From Arcobacter_B sp049472135 (GTDB taxonomy: Bacteria > Campylobacterota > Campylobacteria > Campylobacterales > Arcobacteraceae), in assembly GCF_049472135.1 (NCBI RefSeq), contig NZ_JBMOVV010000012.1, positions 1-64,000 of the forward strand: a stretch of 64,000 nucleotides of DNA. Direction: 5' to 3'. Position 1 is the stretch's first letter; the number at the start of each line of letters is the position of its first letter. Made by a program: the position numbers and the translations under genes. This document shows, piece by piece, positions 53,896 to 63,014 of this stretch. Under the pieces are notes generated by a model, which was not told the DNA's origin, searched no databases, and saw nothing but the letters and a program-made list of their open reading frames with translations.

Positions 53896-55530
53896 ATGAT
53901 AAAAAAAGAATCTATTGATAATTTAAAAAATCACCTTGATGTTGTTGATGTTGTATCACAGTTTTTAGAATTAAAAAAATCAGGAGCAAACTTTAAAGCT
54001 TGTTGTCCTTTTCATGGTGAAGAAACTCCTTCTTTTGTTGTAAGCCCTGCTAAACAGATATACCACTGTTTCGGATGTGGAGTAGGTGGGGACTCAATAA
54101 AATTTGTAATGGAATATGAAAAATTATCATATCCAGAAGCCCTTGAAAAATTAGCTTCAATGTATAATGTTCATTTAGATTATGATAATGTAAAACAAAA
54201 AAAACAAGATGTAAAAATACTTGAAGATGTTAATAAATTTTATCAAAAATTATTTGTAAATAATGGAGTTGCTAAAGATTATATAAAAAATAGAGGTATT
54301 TCTGAATTTTCTATAGAGAAATTTGAGATAGGTTATTCTCCTAAATCAAACGATACAATAAATTTTTTAAAATCAAATCATTATAATTTAAATGAGGCAA
54401 TAGATTTAGGTGTAATTGATACTGGAACAAATGGATTATATTCTAGATTTATTGAAAGAATTACTTTCCCTATATATGCTATAAATGGAAAAATTGTAGG
54501 TTTTGGTGGAAGAACTATTACTGGACATAATGCAAAATATGTAAATTCTCCTCAAACTAAACTTTTTAATAAATCAAGACTTTTATATGGTTATCACCTT
54601 GCAAAAGAAAATATATATAAAAAGAATAGATTAATTGTTTGTGAAGGTTATCTTGATGTAATTATGCTTCATCAAGCAGGTTTTAATACTGCTGTTGCAA
54701 CATTAGGAACAGCTTTAACAAAAGAGCATTTACCTTTAATTAGAAGAGGTGAACCAAAAGTAATTTTAGCTTATGATGGAGATAAACCTGGACTTGCAGC
54801 AGCATTTAAAGCCTCAGTAATGCTATCTCAAAGTGAATTTGAAGGTGGTGTTGTTATTTTTGGTGAAGGTAAAGACCCTGCTGATATGGTAAAAGATGGG
54901 AAAATTGAAGAACTAGATAGAATGTTTGCAAATCCTATTGATTTTATTCCTTTTAGTATTGATTATATTATCTCTAAATATGATATTAATATTGCATCAC
55001 AAAAACAAAAAGCTTTAATTGAAGCTAATGACTATTTAAAATCATTAGGTATCTTATATCAAGATGAATATAAAAGATATATTGCTCAAAAGTTAAATGT
55101 AAGAGAGAATTTAATTAAGGTTTCAACTGATAATGCAAGACCAATGCAAGTTGATTTATCGAAGGTAAATATTCAAGAACTTTGTATAATAAAAGCAATT
55201 TTAGAAAATCCAAATAGATTAGACTCTGTTTTAAACTTAGTTGATTCTTCAATGTTTGAAGTACACAAAAATGAGTTTGACCTTGTATTAAATGATATAA
55301 ATAATATATCTTTAAATGCTATTACCTTAAATGAAAAACTTGAAAACTATGATGATGAGAGGCTTGAAAAAGAGCTATTAATTTTGCTTTATAAATTTTA
55401 TTCAAAAAAATTAAATGAATTAAAATACGATACAACTCTATCTTTAAAAGAAAAAGGTTCACTTCTTAGAAAAACTCAAGATGCAATTAGACAATTAAAA
55501 CAAGGTAAGTTAGTTACTTATGATTTATAA
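53896..55530 (+). CDS. dnaG: DNA primase
   Basis: A 544-residue primase: N-terminal CHC2 zinc finger (CCPFHGEETPSF then YHCFGCGVGGD), catalytic core with RITFPIYAINGKIVGFGGR, the TOPRIM domain (IVCEGYLDVIML, AYDGDKPG), and a reduced C-terminal helicase-binding region. It makes RNA primers at the replication fork. The C-terminal domain is shorter than in E. coli, as in other Campylobacterota. Confidence 0.98.
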   Translation: MIKKESIDNLKNHLDVVDVVSQFLELKKSGANFKACCPFHGEETPSFVVSPAKQIYHCFGCGVGGDSIKFVMEYEKLSYPEALEKLASMYNVHLDYDNVKQKKQDVKILEDVNKFYQKLFVNNGVAKDYIKNRGISEFSIEKFEIGYSPKSNDTINFLKSNHYNLNEAIDLGVIDTGTNGLYSRFIERITFPIYAINGKIVGFGGRTITGHNAKYVNSPQTKLFNKSRLLYGYHLAKENIYKKNRLIVCEGYLDVIMLHQAGFNTAVATLGTALTKEHLPLIRRGEPKVILAYDGDKPGLAAAFKASVMLSQSEFEGGVVIFGEGKDPADMVKDGKIEELDRMFANPIDFIPFSIDYIISKYDINIASQKQKALIEANDYLKSLGILYQDEYKRYIAQKLNVRENLIKVSTDNARPMQVDLSKVNIQELCIIKAILENPNRLDSVLNLVDSSMFEVHKNEFDLVLNDINNISLNAITLNEKLENYDDERLEKELLILLYKFYSKKLNELKYDTTLSLKEKGSLLRKTQDAIRQLKQGKLVTYDL

Positions 55531-55608
55531 TTAGTTTTTCTTTTTATTTTTTTACTAGTATAGTTTTTGTAGAATTTCGTATATTGAATAAGAAAAGAGG
55601 AAAGAAAA

Positions 55609-55992
55609 ATGAAATTTATAGAAAGTGATAACCTACCTGCAGCGATTGGACCATATTCTCCTGCGATTAAAGTTAATGGAATGATTTATACTTCAGCACA
55701 GGTTCCAGTAACTTTAGATGGAACATTAGTTGAAAGAGATATAAAAGTTCAAACAAGACAGGTTTTATCAAATTTAAGAACTTTATTAGAAGATGCTGAA
55801 AGTGGTATGAACAATGTTGTTAAAGTATCTATTTATTTAGAAAACATCGAAGACTTTGGTGTTGTTAATGTACTATTTGCAGAGGCATTTGGTGAGCATA
55901 AACCTGCAAGAAGTACTATTTCTGCAAAAGGTTTACCAATGAATTCATTAATTATGGTAGATGCAGTTGCAACAGCAAGTGACTATCATTAA
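55609..55992 (+). CDS. ridA: RidA-family reactive enamine/imine deaminase
   Basis: A 127-residue YjgF/RidA protein with NLPAAIGPYSPAIKVNGMIYTS at the N-terminus, the catalytic Arg in HKPARSTISAKGLP, and LIMVDAVA. RidA hydrolyses 2-aminoacrylate and related enamines formed by PLP enzymes. GAGGAAAG ribosome site. It precedes the rplU leader. Confidence 0.95.
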   Translation: MKFIESDNLPAAIGPYSPAIKVNGMIYTSAQVPVTLDGTLVERDIKVQTRQVLSNLRTLLEDAESGMNNVVKVSIYLENIEDFGVVNVLFAEAFGEHKPARSTISAKGLPMNSLIMVDAVATASDYH

Positions 55993-56120
55993 TTAAAAAT
56001 AGATGTGACTTAAACAAAGTTTAAAGTAATTTAAGGTAGTATTCCGGTTCGAAAAATAAAGTTAGCATGAATTGTCAACTAGAAGTTAGCACATAGAACT
56101 GAATATTATGAGGAAGAAAA
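55993..56120 (+). promoter_or_regulatory. Leader of the rplU-rpmA operon with repeats and hairpins
   Basis: This 128-base region holds the nonamer AAGTTAGCA twice (56059-56067 and 56083-56091, 24 bases apart), a hairpin (ACTTAAAC / GTTTAAAGT around 56008-56027) and a small AACT/AGTT hairpin near 56077-56087. Ribosomal-protein leaders often carry autoregulatory structures; an L21 leader is known in Firmicutes. Function here is inference. Confidence 0.4.
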
Positions 56121-56438
56121 ATGTACGCAATTATTAAGTGTGGTGGAAAACAGTATAAAGTTTCTGAGGGAGATATCCTAAACATTGATTATACTGGTAA
56201 AGCTGCAAAAGAAACTTTAGAAATCACTGACGTTTTAGCTTTAAACGATGGTGAATTAAAAACTGGTGAAGCAGTAGCAAACGTAAAAGTTGAAGCTGAA
56301 GTAGTTTTAGATGGTACAGGTGTAAATAGAGATAAAAAAGTTATCATTTACAAAAAAAGAAGAAGAAAAGATTCTAAGTTAAAAAGAGGTTTCAGAAAAA
56401 GCTTCACAAAAATTAGAATTACTAAAATTGCTGCTTAA
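56121..56438 (+). CDS. rplU: Ribosomal protein L21
   Basis: A 105-residue L21 starting MYAIIKCGGKQYKVSEGD, with the C-terminal KKVIIYKKRRRKDSKLKRG basic segment that binds 23S rRNA. It is a 50S subunit protein. GAGGAAG ribosome site; rpmA follows after 25 bases. Confidence 0.98.
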   Translation: MYAIIKCGGKQYKVSEGDILNIDYTGKAAKETLEITDVLALNDGELKTGEAVANVKVEAEVVLDGTGVNRDKKVIIYKKRRRKDSKLKRGFRKSFTKIRITKIAA

Positions 56439-56463
56439 GCAATAATTTCAAGGAGATAATAGT

Positions 56464-56718
56464 ATGGCTCACAAGAAAGGTCAAGGATCTACACAAAATA
56501 ATAGAGATTCAGCTGGAAAAAGACTTGGTGTTAAGAAATATGGTGGAGAAACAGTAAGAGCTGGTAACATCATTTTAAGACAAAGAGGAACTAAAGTACA
56601 CGTTGGTGCAAACGTTGGTATTGGAAAAGATCATACAATTTATTCTTTAATTGATGGTGTAGTAAAATTTGAAACTAAAGATAAAAAAAGAAAAAAAGTT
56701 TCAGTTTACGCTTCATAA
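56464..56718 (+). CDS. rpmA: Ribosomal protein L27
   Basis: An 84-residue L27 with MAHKKGQGSTQNNRDS at the N-terminus and RLGVKKYGGETVRAGNIILRQRGT. Its N-terminal tail reaches the peptidyl transferase centre. The N-terminus begins directly as mature protein, without the cleaved extension found in Firmicutes. Confidence 0.98.
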   Translation: MAHKKGQGSTQNNRDSAGKRLGVKKYGGETVRAGNIILRQRGTKVHVGANVGIGKDHTIYSLIDGVVKFETKDKKRKKVSVYAS

Positions 56719-56743
56719 TTTCTAAAGAGAAAAATGTTTTAAA

Positions 56744-56777
56744 GGGTGTATGGCTTCTTTGCCTGCACCCTTTTTTT
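56744..56777 (+). terminator. Intrinsic terminator after rpmA
   Basis: GGGTGTATGGC pairs with GCCTGCACCC (one bulged T, one G-T pair) around a TTCTTT loop, followed by seven T. Confidence 0.88.
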
Positions 56778-56848
56778 ATTTAAAGTGTGAAATAAAAAGT
56801 TAATACAATAGTTAGTTTTTTATTTTGCATATACCGTGGAGGTTTATA

Positions 56849-57940
56849 ATGTTTATAGATAGTGCCAAATTTTCAGTTTCATCGGGTAAAGGTGGACAAG
56901 GTTGTACTTCTTTTAGAAGAGAAAAATTTGTTGTTAAAGGTGGTCCTGACGGAGGAGATGGAGGAAAAGGTGGAGATGTTTACTTCTTAGTAGACAACAA
57001 TACTGATACTTTATCTACTTATAAAGGAAGAAAAGTTTTTAGAGCTGATAATGGAAAACAAGGGATGGGATCAAGAATGACTGGAAAGTCTGCTGATCCA
57101 TTAGTATTAGTAGTACCTCCTGGAACACAAGTTATTGATGAAGATACTGGTGAGCTTTTATTAGACTTAGTTAATGAAGGTGAAAAGGTTAAGCTTCTTG
57201 AAGGTGGAAAAGGTGGATTAGGAAATGTTCACTTTAAAAACTCTAGAAATCAAAGACCTACTTATTCTCAACCAGGATTACCAGGACAAACAAAAAATAT
57301 TAGATTAGAGTTAAAACTTATTGCAGATGTTGGATTAGTTGGATATCCAAATGTTGGTAAATCAACACTTATTTCAACTACATCAAATGCAAGTCCAGAA
57401 GTTGCGAACTATGAGTTTACAACTCTTACACCAAAATTAGGTGTTGTTGAAGTAGGTGAGTACAACTCTTTTGTAATGGCAGATATTCCAGGAATTATCG
57501 ATGGAGCTGCTGATGGTAGAGGTTTAGGATTAGAGTTCTTAAAACATATTGAAAGAACTAAAACTCTATTATTTTTAATTGATGTTGCAAATTATAGAAC
57601 AATGATTGATCAATATAATGTATTGAAAGAAGAAGTTGCAAAATTCTCATCTGAATTATCTACAAGAAACTTTGCTATTGCTTTAAGTAAAACTGATGGA
57701 TATTATGGTGAAGATTTAGTTGGTGATATTAAAAAATTTATTGCTGATATAGGTTTAGAAGAATCAGAATCTAATGACTTTGGATTTGATAAAGAATTAC
57801 CTTATTATGTTCAGGATTTAACTTATAATAGATTTGATAATAGTAAACCTTTCTTTGTATTACCAATTTCTTCAATTACAAGAAAAAATATTGAAGCAAT
57901 TAAATTCTCATTATATAAACTATTGGATCAGGGGAAATGA
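56849..57940 (+). CDS. obgE: Obg GTPase (ribosome assembly/stress)
   Basis: A GTPase of 363 residues from the ATG at 56849 (GTGGAGG upstream). A TTG 24 bases earlier precedes the ribosome site and is rejected. The glycine-rich Obg fold occupies residues 1-155 (GGPDGGDGGKGGDVYF), and the G domain follows (GYPNVGKSTLIS, ADIPGIIDGA, SKTD). There is no OCT domain. Obg acts in 50S maturation and the stringent response. Overlaps proB by four bases. Confidence 0.97.
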   Translation: MFIDSAKFSVSSGKGGQGCTSFRREKFVVKGGPDGGDGGKGGDVYFLVDNNTDTLSTYKGRKVFRADNGKQGMGSRMTGKSADPLVLVVPPGTQVIDEDTGELLLDLVNEGEKVKLLEGGKGGLGNVHFKNSRNQRPTYSQPGLPGQTKNIRLELKLIADVGLVGYPNVGKSTLISTTSNASPEVANYEFTTLTPKLGVVEVGEYNSFVMADIPGIIDGAADGRGLGLEFLKHIERTKTLLFLIDVANYRTMIDQYNVLKEEVAKFSSELSTRNFAIALSKTDGYYGEDLVGDIKKFIADIGLEESESNDFGFDKELPYYVQDLTYNRFDNSKPFFVLPISSITRKNIEAIKFSLYKLLDQGK

Positions 57941-58701
57941 AAAGATTAGTTATAAAAGTAGGAACAGCTGTATTAACAGAAAATGGACAGCTTGCAATTG
58001 AAAGATTATCTGCTTTAGTTGATTTAATCGCAAAACTAAAAAATGAAAAAAACTATGAAGTGATTCTTGTATCATCTGGTGCAGTTGGTGCAGGATTTAC
58101 TTCATTAAAACTTGATAAGAAACTAGTATCAAATAGACAGGCATTAGCTGCTATTGGTCAACCATTATTATTAAAGAATTATAAAAAAAGATTTAAAGAA
58201 CATGGTATTATTTGTGCACAAATGTTGTTTATAGCAGATGACTTTGATTCTAGAAAAAGAACTAAAAATGCACAAAATGTAATGGAAATTTTATTAGAGA
58301 ATAAAATACTTCCTATTATAAATGAAAATGATGTTATTGCAAATGATGAACTGTTATTTGGAGATAATGATCAACTTGCTGCACATGTTGCTTACCATTT
58401 TAATGCTGATATGTTAGCTATATTAAGTGATATTGATGGATATTATAATAAAAATCCAAGAGAATATAGTGATGCAGTTATGTTAAAAATGGTTTCTTCA
58501 ATTAATGAAGAAGAGTTAGAAATGAAGCATACTGCAAACTCTGAATTTGCAACAGGTGGAATTGTAACAAAATTAAAAGCAGCAGATTTTTTAATGAAAA
58601 AAGGTATACCAATGTATCTTTCTTCAGGGTTTGATTTAACAAATGCATATGATTTTCTAGTTGATGAAAATCATAAAAGTGGAACAATATTTAAAAAGTA
58701 A
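57937..58701 (+). CDS. proB: Glutamate 5-kinase (short form)
   Basis: A 254-residue glutamate kinase that starts proline synthesis. KVGTAVLTENG, VSSGAVGAG, NENDVIANDELLFGDND and ATGGIVTKLKAA are the family landmarks. The C-terminal PUA domain of the E. coli enzyme is missing, as is common in this phylum. ATGA overlap with obgE. Confidence 0.97.
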   Translation: MKRLVIKVGTAVLTENGQLAIERLSALVDLIAKLKNEKNYEVILVSSGAVGAGFTSLKLDKKLVSNRQALAAIGQPLLLKNYKKRFKEHGIICAQMLFIADDFDSRKRTKNAQNVMEILLENKILPIINENDVIANDELLFGDNDQLAAHVAYHFNADMLAILSDIDGYYNKNPREYSDAVMLKMVSSINEEELEMKHTANSEFATGGIVTKLKAADFLMKKGIPMYLSSGFDLTNAYDFLVDENHKSGTIFKK

Positions 58702-58710
58702 AGGTTGGAT

Positions 58711-59631
58711 ATGTCAAAAAAAGTTTTATTTATGGGAACGCCTGATTATGCTACAAAGATTTTTGAAGCATTATTAAACAGCTCATATGAGTTAGTAGCA
58801 CTGTTTACTCAACCTGATAAAAAAGTTGGAAGAAAACAAGTGTTAACTCCTCCTCATATAAAACAATATTGTCTTGACAAAAATTTAGATATACCTATTT
58901 ATCAACCTGAAAAGCTTAGAAATAATGAAGAAGTTACAAAGCTTATTGAGGACTTTAAACCAGATTATATTGTAGTAGCTGCTTATGGTCAAATATTACC
59001 AAAAGAAATACTTGATATTGCTCCCTGTATAAATCTACATGCTTCTTTACTTCCTAAATATAGAGGTGCTTCTCCTATTCAAGAATCATTACTTAATGAT
59101 GATGAATATACGGGTGTTACATCTATGTTAATGGAAGAAGGACTTGATAGTGGAGATATTTTAGGTTTACAATATTTAAAAATAACTCCTACTATGGAGG
59201 TTGAAGAAGCTTTTAATAAACTATCGATAATTGCAGCTTCATTAACTCTTACTACATTGGATAATTTTGAGAATATCAAACCTAAAAAACAAAATGATGC
59301 TGAAGTTAGTTTTTGTGGGAAGATTAAAAAAGATGATGGGCTAGTAACTTTTGAAAATGCAAAAAAACTTTATCTGAAATATAAAGCATATAGTTTTTGG
59401 CCAGGAGTATTTTTAGAATCAAAACTAAAAATAAAAGATTTAGAATTAATTGAAACTACTTCATCAAATGTTGAAGGAAAAATCTTAGAAATAAACAGTG
59501 ATGATATTGTTGTAGGATGTAAAAATGGCTCTTTAAAAATAAAGACTATTCAAGCACCATCTAAAAAAGCTGTTTCTTCTGTTGATTATATAAGAGGTCA
59601 AAGATTGAATATTGGAGATATTTTATCTTAA
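58711..59631 (+). CDS. fmt: Methionyl-tRNA formyltransferase
   Basis: A 306-residue formyltransferase starting at ATG 58711; an in-frame TTG at 58705 is part of the AAAGGTTGGA ribosome region. The formyl-THF-binding core shows FMGTPDYATKIFEAL, the catalytic Asn-His-Asp in INLHASLLPKYRGASPIQ and the LDSGDIL loop. The C-terminal tRNA-binding domain includes KYKAYSFWPGVF. It formylates initiator Met-tRNA. Confidence 0.97.
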   Translation: MSKKVLFMGTPDYATKIFEALLNSSYELVALFTQPDKKVGRKQVLTPPHIKQYCLDKNLDIPIYQPEKLRNNEEVTKLIEDFKPDYIVVAAYGQILPKEILDIAPCINLHASLLPKYRGASPIQESLLNDDEYTGVTSMLMEEGLDSGDILGLQYLKITPTMEVEEAFNKLSIIAASLTLTTLDNFENIKPKKQNDAEVSFCGKIKKDDGLVTFENAKKLYLKYKAYSFWPGVFLESKLKIKDLELIETTSSNVEGKILEINSDDIVVGCKNGSLKIKTIQAPSKKAVSSVDYIRGQRLNIGDILS

Positions 59632-59637
59632 GATTTT

Positions 59638-59666
59638 AACATACTAGGCTTTATGCCAAGTATGTT
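59638..59666. other. Hairpin between convergent fmt and AEC transporter genes
   Basis: AACATACT-A-GGC (59638-59649) pairs with GCC-A-AGTATGTT (59655-59666) apart from one A-A mismatch. No T tract follows on either strand. It covers the stop codon of the AEC gene. Confidence 0.5.
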
Positions 59667-60544
59667 GTATATGCTGTGATTGTAAATAAACTTAATAAAA
59701 CACCTAATACAAGTGAATTAATCGCAATTTTTTCATCTAATCCACCTTTTATTGCTAATACTGTTGCCATTGTCATTGGTGGCATTGCTACTTCAATAAT
59801 TGTAACTTTTACCCAAGTATCTTCAATACCATAAAAAATTTGGAAACCAAGCAAAACTATAATTGGTACTATTAACATTTTTAGTATCATTGCCATTGAA
59901 ACAACATGAAATTTATTGAATATGTGTTTTAACTCTAATTTCATACCAATTGCAATCATTGCAATAGGAACTAAAGTTGCACCTAAAGTTTCTGTAGTTA
60001 ATAAAACAAAATTTGGTACTTCAAAGTTTTTTGCAAGTACTGTAATTGCAAACATAATTGATGGTGGAAAAAGTAATACACTTTTAAATATAGATTTCAC
60101 ATCATTTTTTCTTCCACTTCCCCATGTAATGATAAACATACCAACTGAAACTAAAAGCAAAAATGAACCAAATAAATCATAAATTAAACCATAAACAATA
60201 TAATCTTGCCCATAAAATGCATCAATATAAGAAAAACCAATAAATGATGTATTTCCAAAAGTTGCCATAATCATAAATGTGGCAAGAGTTAATCTATCAA
60301 GTTTCATTAGCCTACCTATAAAGTATGCTAAAGTTAAATTAAATAGAATAAATCCTATAAACATTAAAATTAAACTTAATATCTTTCCATCCAGAGTTAG
60401 AGGATAGATTTTTGAGAAAACAATAGCTGGAAGTGAGAAGTAGATAATGAACTCTATAAGTTGTTTAGAATTGTCATGAAAAACTACTTTAAATAAATAT
60501 CCAAGTAAAAGATACAATGCTATGGGTAAAACAGGATCTAACAT
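59651..60544 (-). CDS. AEC-family (auxin efflux carrier-like) transporter
   Basis: A 297-residue membrane protein with about ten TM helices in two inverted halves. N-terminal LPIALYLLLGYLFK, the TFGNTSFIGFSYIDAFYG crossover segment and AMPPMTMATVLAIKGG in the second half are AEC features. Bacterial members export or import organic acids such as malate or malonate. The substrate is unknown. AAGG ribosome site. Confidence 0.92.
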   Translation of the reverse strand: MLDPVLPIALYLLLGYLFKVVFHDNSKQLIEFIIYFSLPAIVFSKIYPLTLDGKILSLILMFIGFILFNLTLAYFIGRLMKLDRLTLATFMIMATFGNTSFIGFSYIDAFYGQDYIVYGLIYDLFGSFLLLVSVGMFIITWGSGRKNDVKSIFKSVLLFPPSIMFAITVLAKNFEVPNFVLLTTETLGATLVPIAMIAIGMKLELKHIFNKFHVVSMAMILKMLIVPIIVLLGFQIFYGIEDTWVKVTIIEVAMPPMTMATVLAIKGGLDEKIAINSLVLGVLLSLFTITAYTTYLA

Positions 60545-60593
60545 AATAACCTTTTTTAAGTGATTATATTTAATACAATCTTGTAAAGCAATA

Positions 60594-61244
60594 ATGTATA
60601 ATAAGCAAATGAAAATAATAAGATTAAATAAAGTAGATTCTACACATACTTACCTAAGGGAGTATGTAAATAATAACGAGATTAATGAAATAACTTGTAT
60701 AGTAGCAGATATTCAAACAAATGGTATAGGAAGCAGAGGTAATACTTGGCAGGGTAAAAGTGGGAATTTGTTCTTTTCATTTGTTATGAAAAAGGATACT
60801 CTTCCAAATGACTTACCACTTCAAACAACTTCAATATATTTCTCTTTTTTACTTAAAAAAGTATTAGAAAAGTTTGACTCTAAAGTGTGGTTGAAATGGC
60901 CAAATGATTTTTATATTGATGACAAAAAAATTGGTGGGACAATTACAAATCTTAGTAAAGATTTAATCTTTTGTGGCATTGGCTTAAACTTATTTGAAGT
61001 AACTGATGAGTTTGGAAAATTAGATATTTCTATAGACAAAGAGACTATATTAGAAAACTATTTTTTAGAACTTGAAAAACAAATTTCATGGAAGCAAATT
61101 TTTAGTGATTTTAAGATAGAATTCGATAAGAGTAGAAAGTTCCAAGCAACCATTGATAATAAAAAAATTCCATTAAAAAATGCGATACTTAATAGTGATG
61201 GTTCAATTAACTTAAATAATAAAAAGGTATTTAGTTTAAGATGA
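60594..61244 (+). CDS. birA: Biotin-protein ligase, catalytic-only form
   Basis: A 216-residue enzyme that attaches biotin to acetyl-CoA carboxylase. It starts directly in the catalytic domain (VDSTHTYLREYV), with the biotinyl-AMP loop GIGSRGNTWQGKSGNLFFS and KWPNDFYIDDKKIGG. No N-terminal helix-turn-helix is present, so it is not a repressor. Neither ATG at 60594 nor ATG at 60609 has a ribosome site. TATAAT at 60597-60602 suggests a leaderless message starting at 60609. Confidence 0.93.
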   Translation: MYNKQMKIIRLNKVDSTHTYLREYVNNNEINEITCIVADIQTNGIGSRGNTWQGKSGNLFFSFVMKKDTLPNDLPLQTTSIYFSFLLKKVLEKFDSKVWLKWPNDFYIDDKKIGGTITNLSKDLIFCGIGLNLFEVTDEFGKLDISIDKETILENYFLELEKQISWKQIFSDFKIEFDKSRKFQATIDNKKIPLKNAILNSDGSINLNNKKVFSLR

Positions 61245-62017
61245 CAGAAATTATTTCAATAGCTAACCAAAAAGGTGGGGTTGGTAAAACTACAACAGCT
61301 GTAAATTTAAGTGCTGCACTTGCTTTAGAAGGTAAGAGAGTACTATTAATTGATGCAGACCCACAAGCTAATGCAACTACATCATTAGGTTTTCAAAGAG
61401 ATACTTATGAGTATAATATTTACCATGTAATGTTAGGTACAAAAGAGTTACCTGAAATTATGTTAGATTCAGAAATTGAAAACTTAAAAGTTGCTCCATC
61501 AAACATAGGTTTAGTTGGTATAGAAAAAGAGTTCTATAAAAACATGAAAGATAGAGAATTAGTATTAAAAAGAAAGATAGATCCAATTAAAAAAGATTTT
61601 GACTACATTATTATTGATTCGCCACCTGCATTAGGTCCTATTACAATTAATACATTAAGTGCATCAACTTCAGTACTTATTCCAATTCAATGTGAGTTCT
61701 TTGCATTAGAAGGTTTAGCTCAGTTATTAAATACAATAAAACTTGTTAAACAAACAATTAATAAATCTCTACAAATCAGAGGTTTTTTACCAACAATGTA
61801 TAGTTCACAAAATAACTTATCAAAGCAAGTATTTGCAGATTTAGCTCAACACTTTGAAAGTAAATTATTCAAAATTGATGAGAGTTCTTATGTTGTTATA
61901 CCAAGAAATATTAAACTAGCAGAGAGTCCTAGTTTTGGTAAACCAATTATGTTATATGATGCAAGTGCCACTGGTACAAAAGCTTACACAAATCTTGCAA
62001 AAGCAATTGCAGGTTAA
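61241..62017 (+). CDS. parA: Chromosome-partitioning ATPase ParA/Soj
   Basis: A 258-residue ParA with the deviant Walker A NQKGGVGKTTTAVNL, DADPQANAT, IIDSPPALGP and a C-terminal DNA-binding surface. It forms dynamic gradients on the nucleoid that position ParB-parS complexes. The ATG overlaps the birA stop (ATGA), and parB starts 24 bases after its end. Confidence 0.97.
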   Translation: MTEIISIANQKGGVGKTTTAVNLSAALALEGKRVLLIDADPQANATTSLGFQRDTYEYNIYHVMLGTKELPEIMLDSEIENLKVAPSNIGLVGIEKEFYKNMKDRELVLKRKIDPIKKDFDYIIIDSPPALGPITINTLSASTSVLIPIQCEFFALEGLAQLLNTIKLVKQTINKSLQIRGFLPTMYSSQNNLSKQVFADLAQHFESKLFKIDESSYVVIPRNIKLAESPSFGKPIMLYDASATGTKAYTNLAKAIAG

Positions 62018-62040
62018 AAATATAATTAGGAAGAGAAAAT

Positions 62041-62898
62041 ATGGCATTAGGTAGAGGATTAGGGGAATTATTAGGTGAAGTAGAATCAGCTTATGAAAGT
62101 TCAAATTCATATGGTGATAATAAAAACTCTATGGAGTTAGAAATATCAAAAATTAGTGCAAATCCAAATCAACCTAGAAAAATATTTGATGAAGATAAAT
62201 TAAAAGAATTAAGTGATTCAATTGTTGAACATGGCTTATTACAACCAGTTACTGTTATTGAAAAATCTGAAGATGAATATATATTAGTAGCAGGTGAGAG
62301 AAGATTAAGAGCACATAAATTAGCTAATTTAGAAAAGATAAAAGCTTATATAATTGATGCTGATGAATTAAAATTAAGAGAACTTGCATTAATTGAAAAT
62401 ATACAAAGAGATGACTTAAATATTGTAGAATTAGCATATTCATATGCACAATTAATAAATGAACATGATTTAACTCATGAAGAGTTGTCAAAGAAAGTTT
62501 TTAAGTCTAGAACATCAATTACTAACACTTTAAGATTGTTACAATTATCCTCATATGTACAACAATTGTTAGCAAATAACAAGATTAGTGCAGGTCATGC
62601 AAAAGTTATGCTAGGACTTAGTGAGGATGAGCAAAAGATGGTAGCTGACTCTATCATTGGTCAGAAGTTATCTGTTAGAGAAGCAGAAAAATTAATTAAA
62701 GATTTAAAGTCAAAAAATTTGCCAAAAGATAAAAAGAGTAAAAAAGTAACATCGTATGACTTTAACCCATTAAATGAAGTAGTTAAAACCTTAAAGAATA
62801 GCGATTTAAAGGTGAAAGCTGAGAAAAACTACTTTAAAATCGAAATCAATTCTCAAGAAGATATTGAGAAGATTTCCTCTTACTTTAAGTTACAATAG
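62041..62898 (+). CDS. parB: Chromosome-partitioning protein ParB/Spo0J
   Basis: A 285-residue ParB. The N-terminal GRGLGELLG box binds ParA. The CTP-binding motifs GERRLRAHKLA and ENIQRDDLN follow, then a helix-turn-helix (about 150-190; SKKVFKSRTSITNTLRLLQL) that recognises parS, and a C-terminal dimerisation domain. I found no consensus parS (TGTTTCACGTGAAACA-like) in the immediate vicinity. Confidence 0.97.
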   Translation: MALGRGLGELLGEVESAYESSNSYGDNKNSMELEISKISANPNQPRKIFDEDKLKELSDSIVEHGLLQPVTVIEKSEDEYILVAGERRLRAHKLANLEKIKAYIIDADELKLRELALIENIQRDDLNIVELAYSYAQLINEHDLTHEELSKKVFKSRTSITNTLRLLQLSSYVQQLLANNKISAGHAKVMLGLSEDEQKMVADSIIGQKLSVREAEKLIKDLKSKNLPKDKKSKKVTSYDFNPLNEVVKTLKNSDLKVKAEKNYFKIEINSQEDIEKISSYFKLQ

Positions 62899-63014
62899 TA
62901 ACAAAAAACAGAAATTTAAAACGTAATTTATTCCTTTAATATTATTTTATATTTAACTTTGCTAAAATATACGAGTTTTAGTTAAACTAAACTGTAAAAA
63001 ATATGGAGGAATGA

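Noticed and set aside
56046..56054. GGTTCGAAA resembling a tRNA T-loop
   Set aside because: No acceptor, D-arm or anticodon arm can be folded around it; it lies in the rplU leader.
56825..56848. TTG start giving an 8-residue extension of ObgE
   Set aside because: It lies upstream of the GTGGAGG ribosome site, and Obg proteins begin at MFIDSAKF.
61241..62898. A parS site near parAB
   Set aside because: No GTTTCACGTGAAAC-like sequence was seen around parA-parB by eye; a computed search of the whole genome would be needed.
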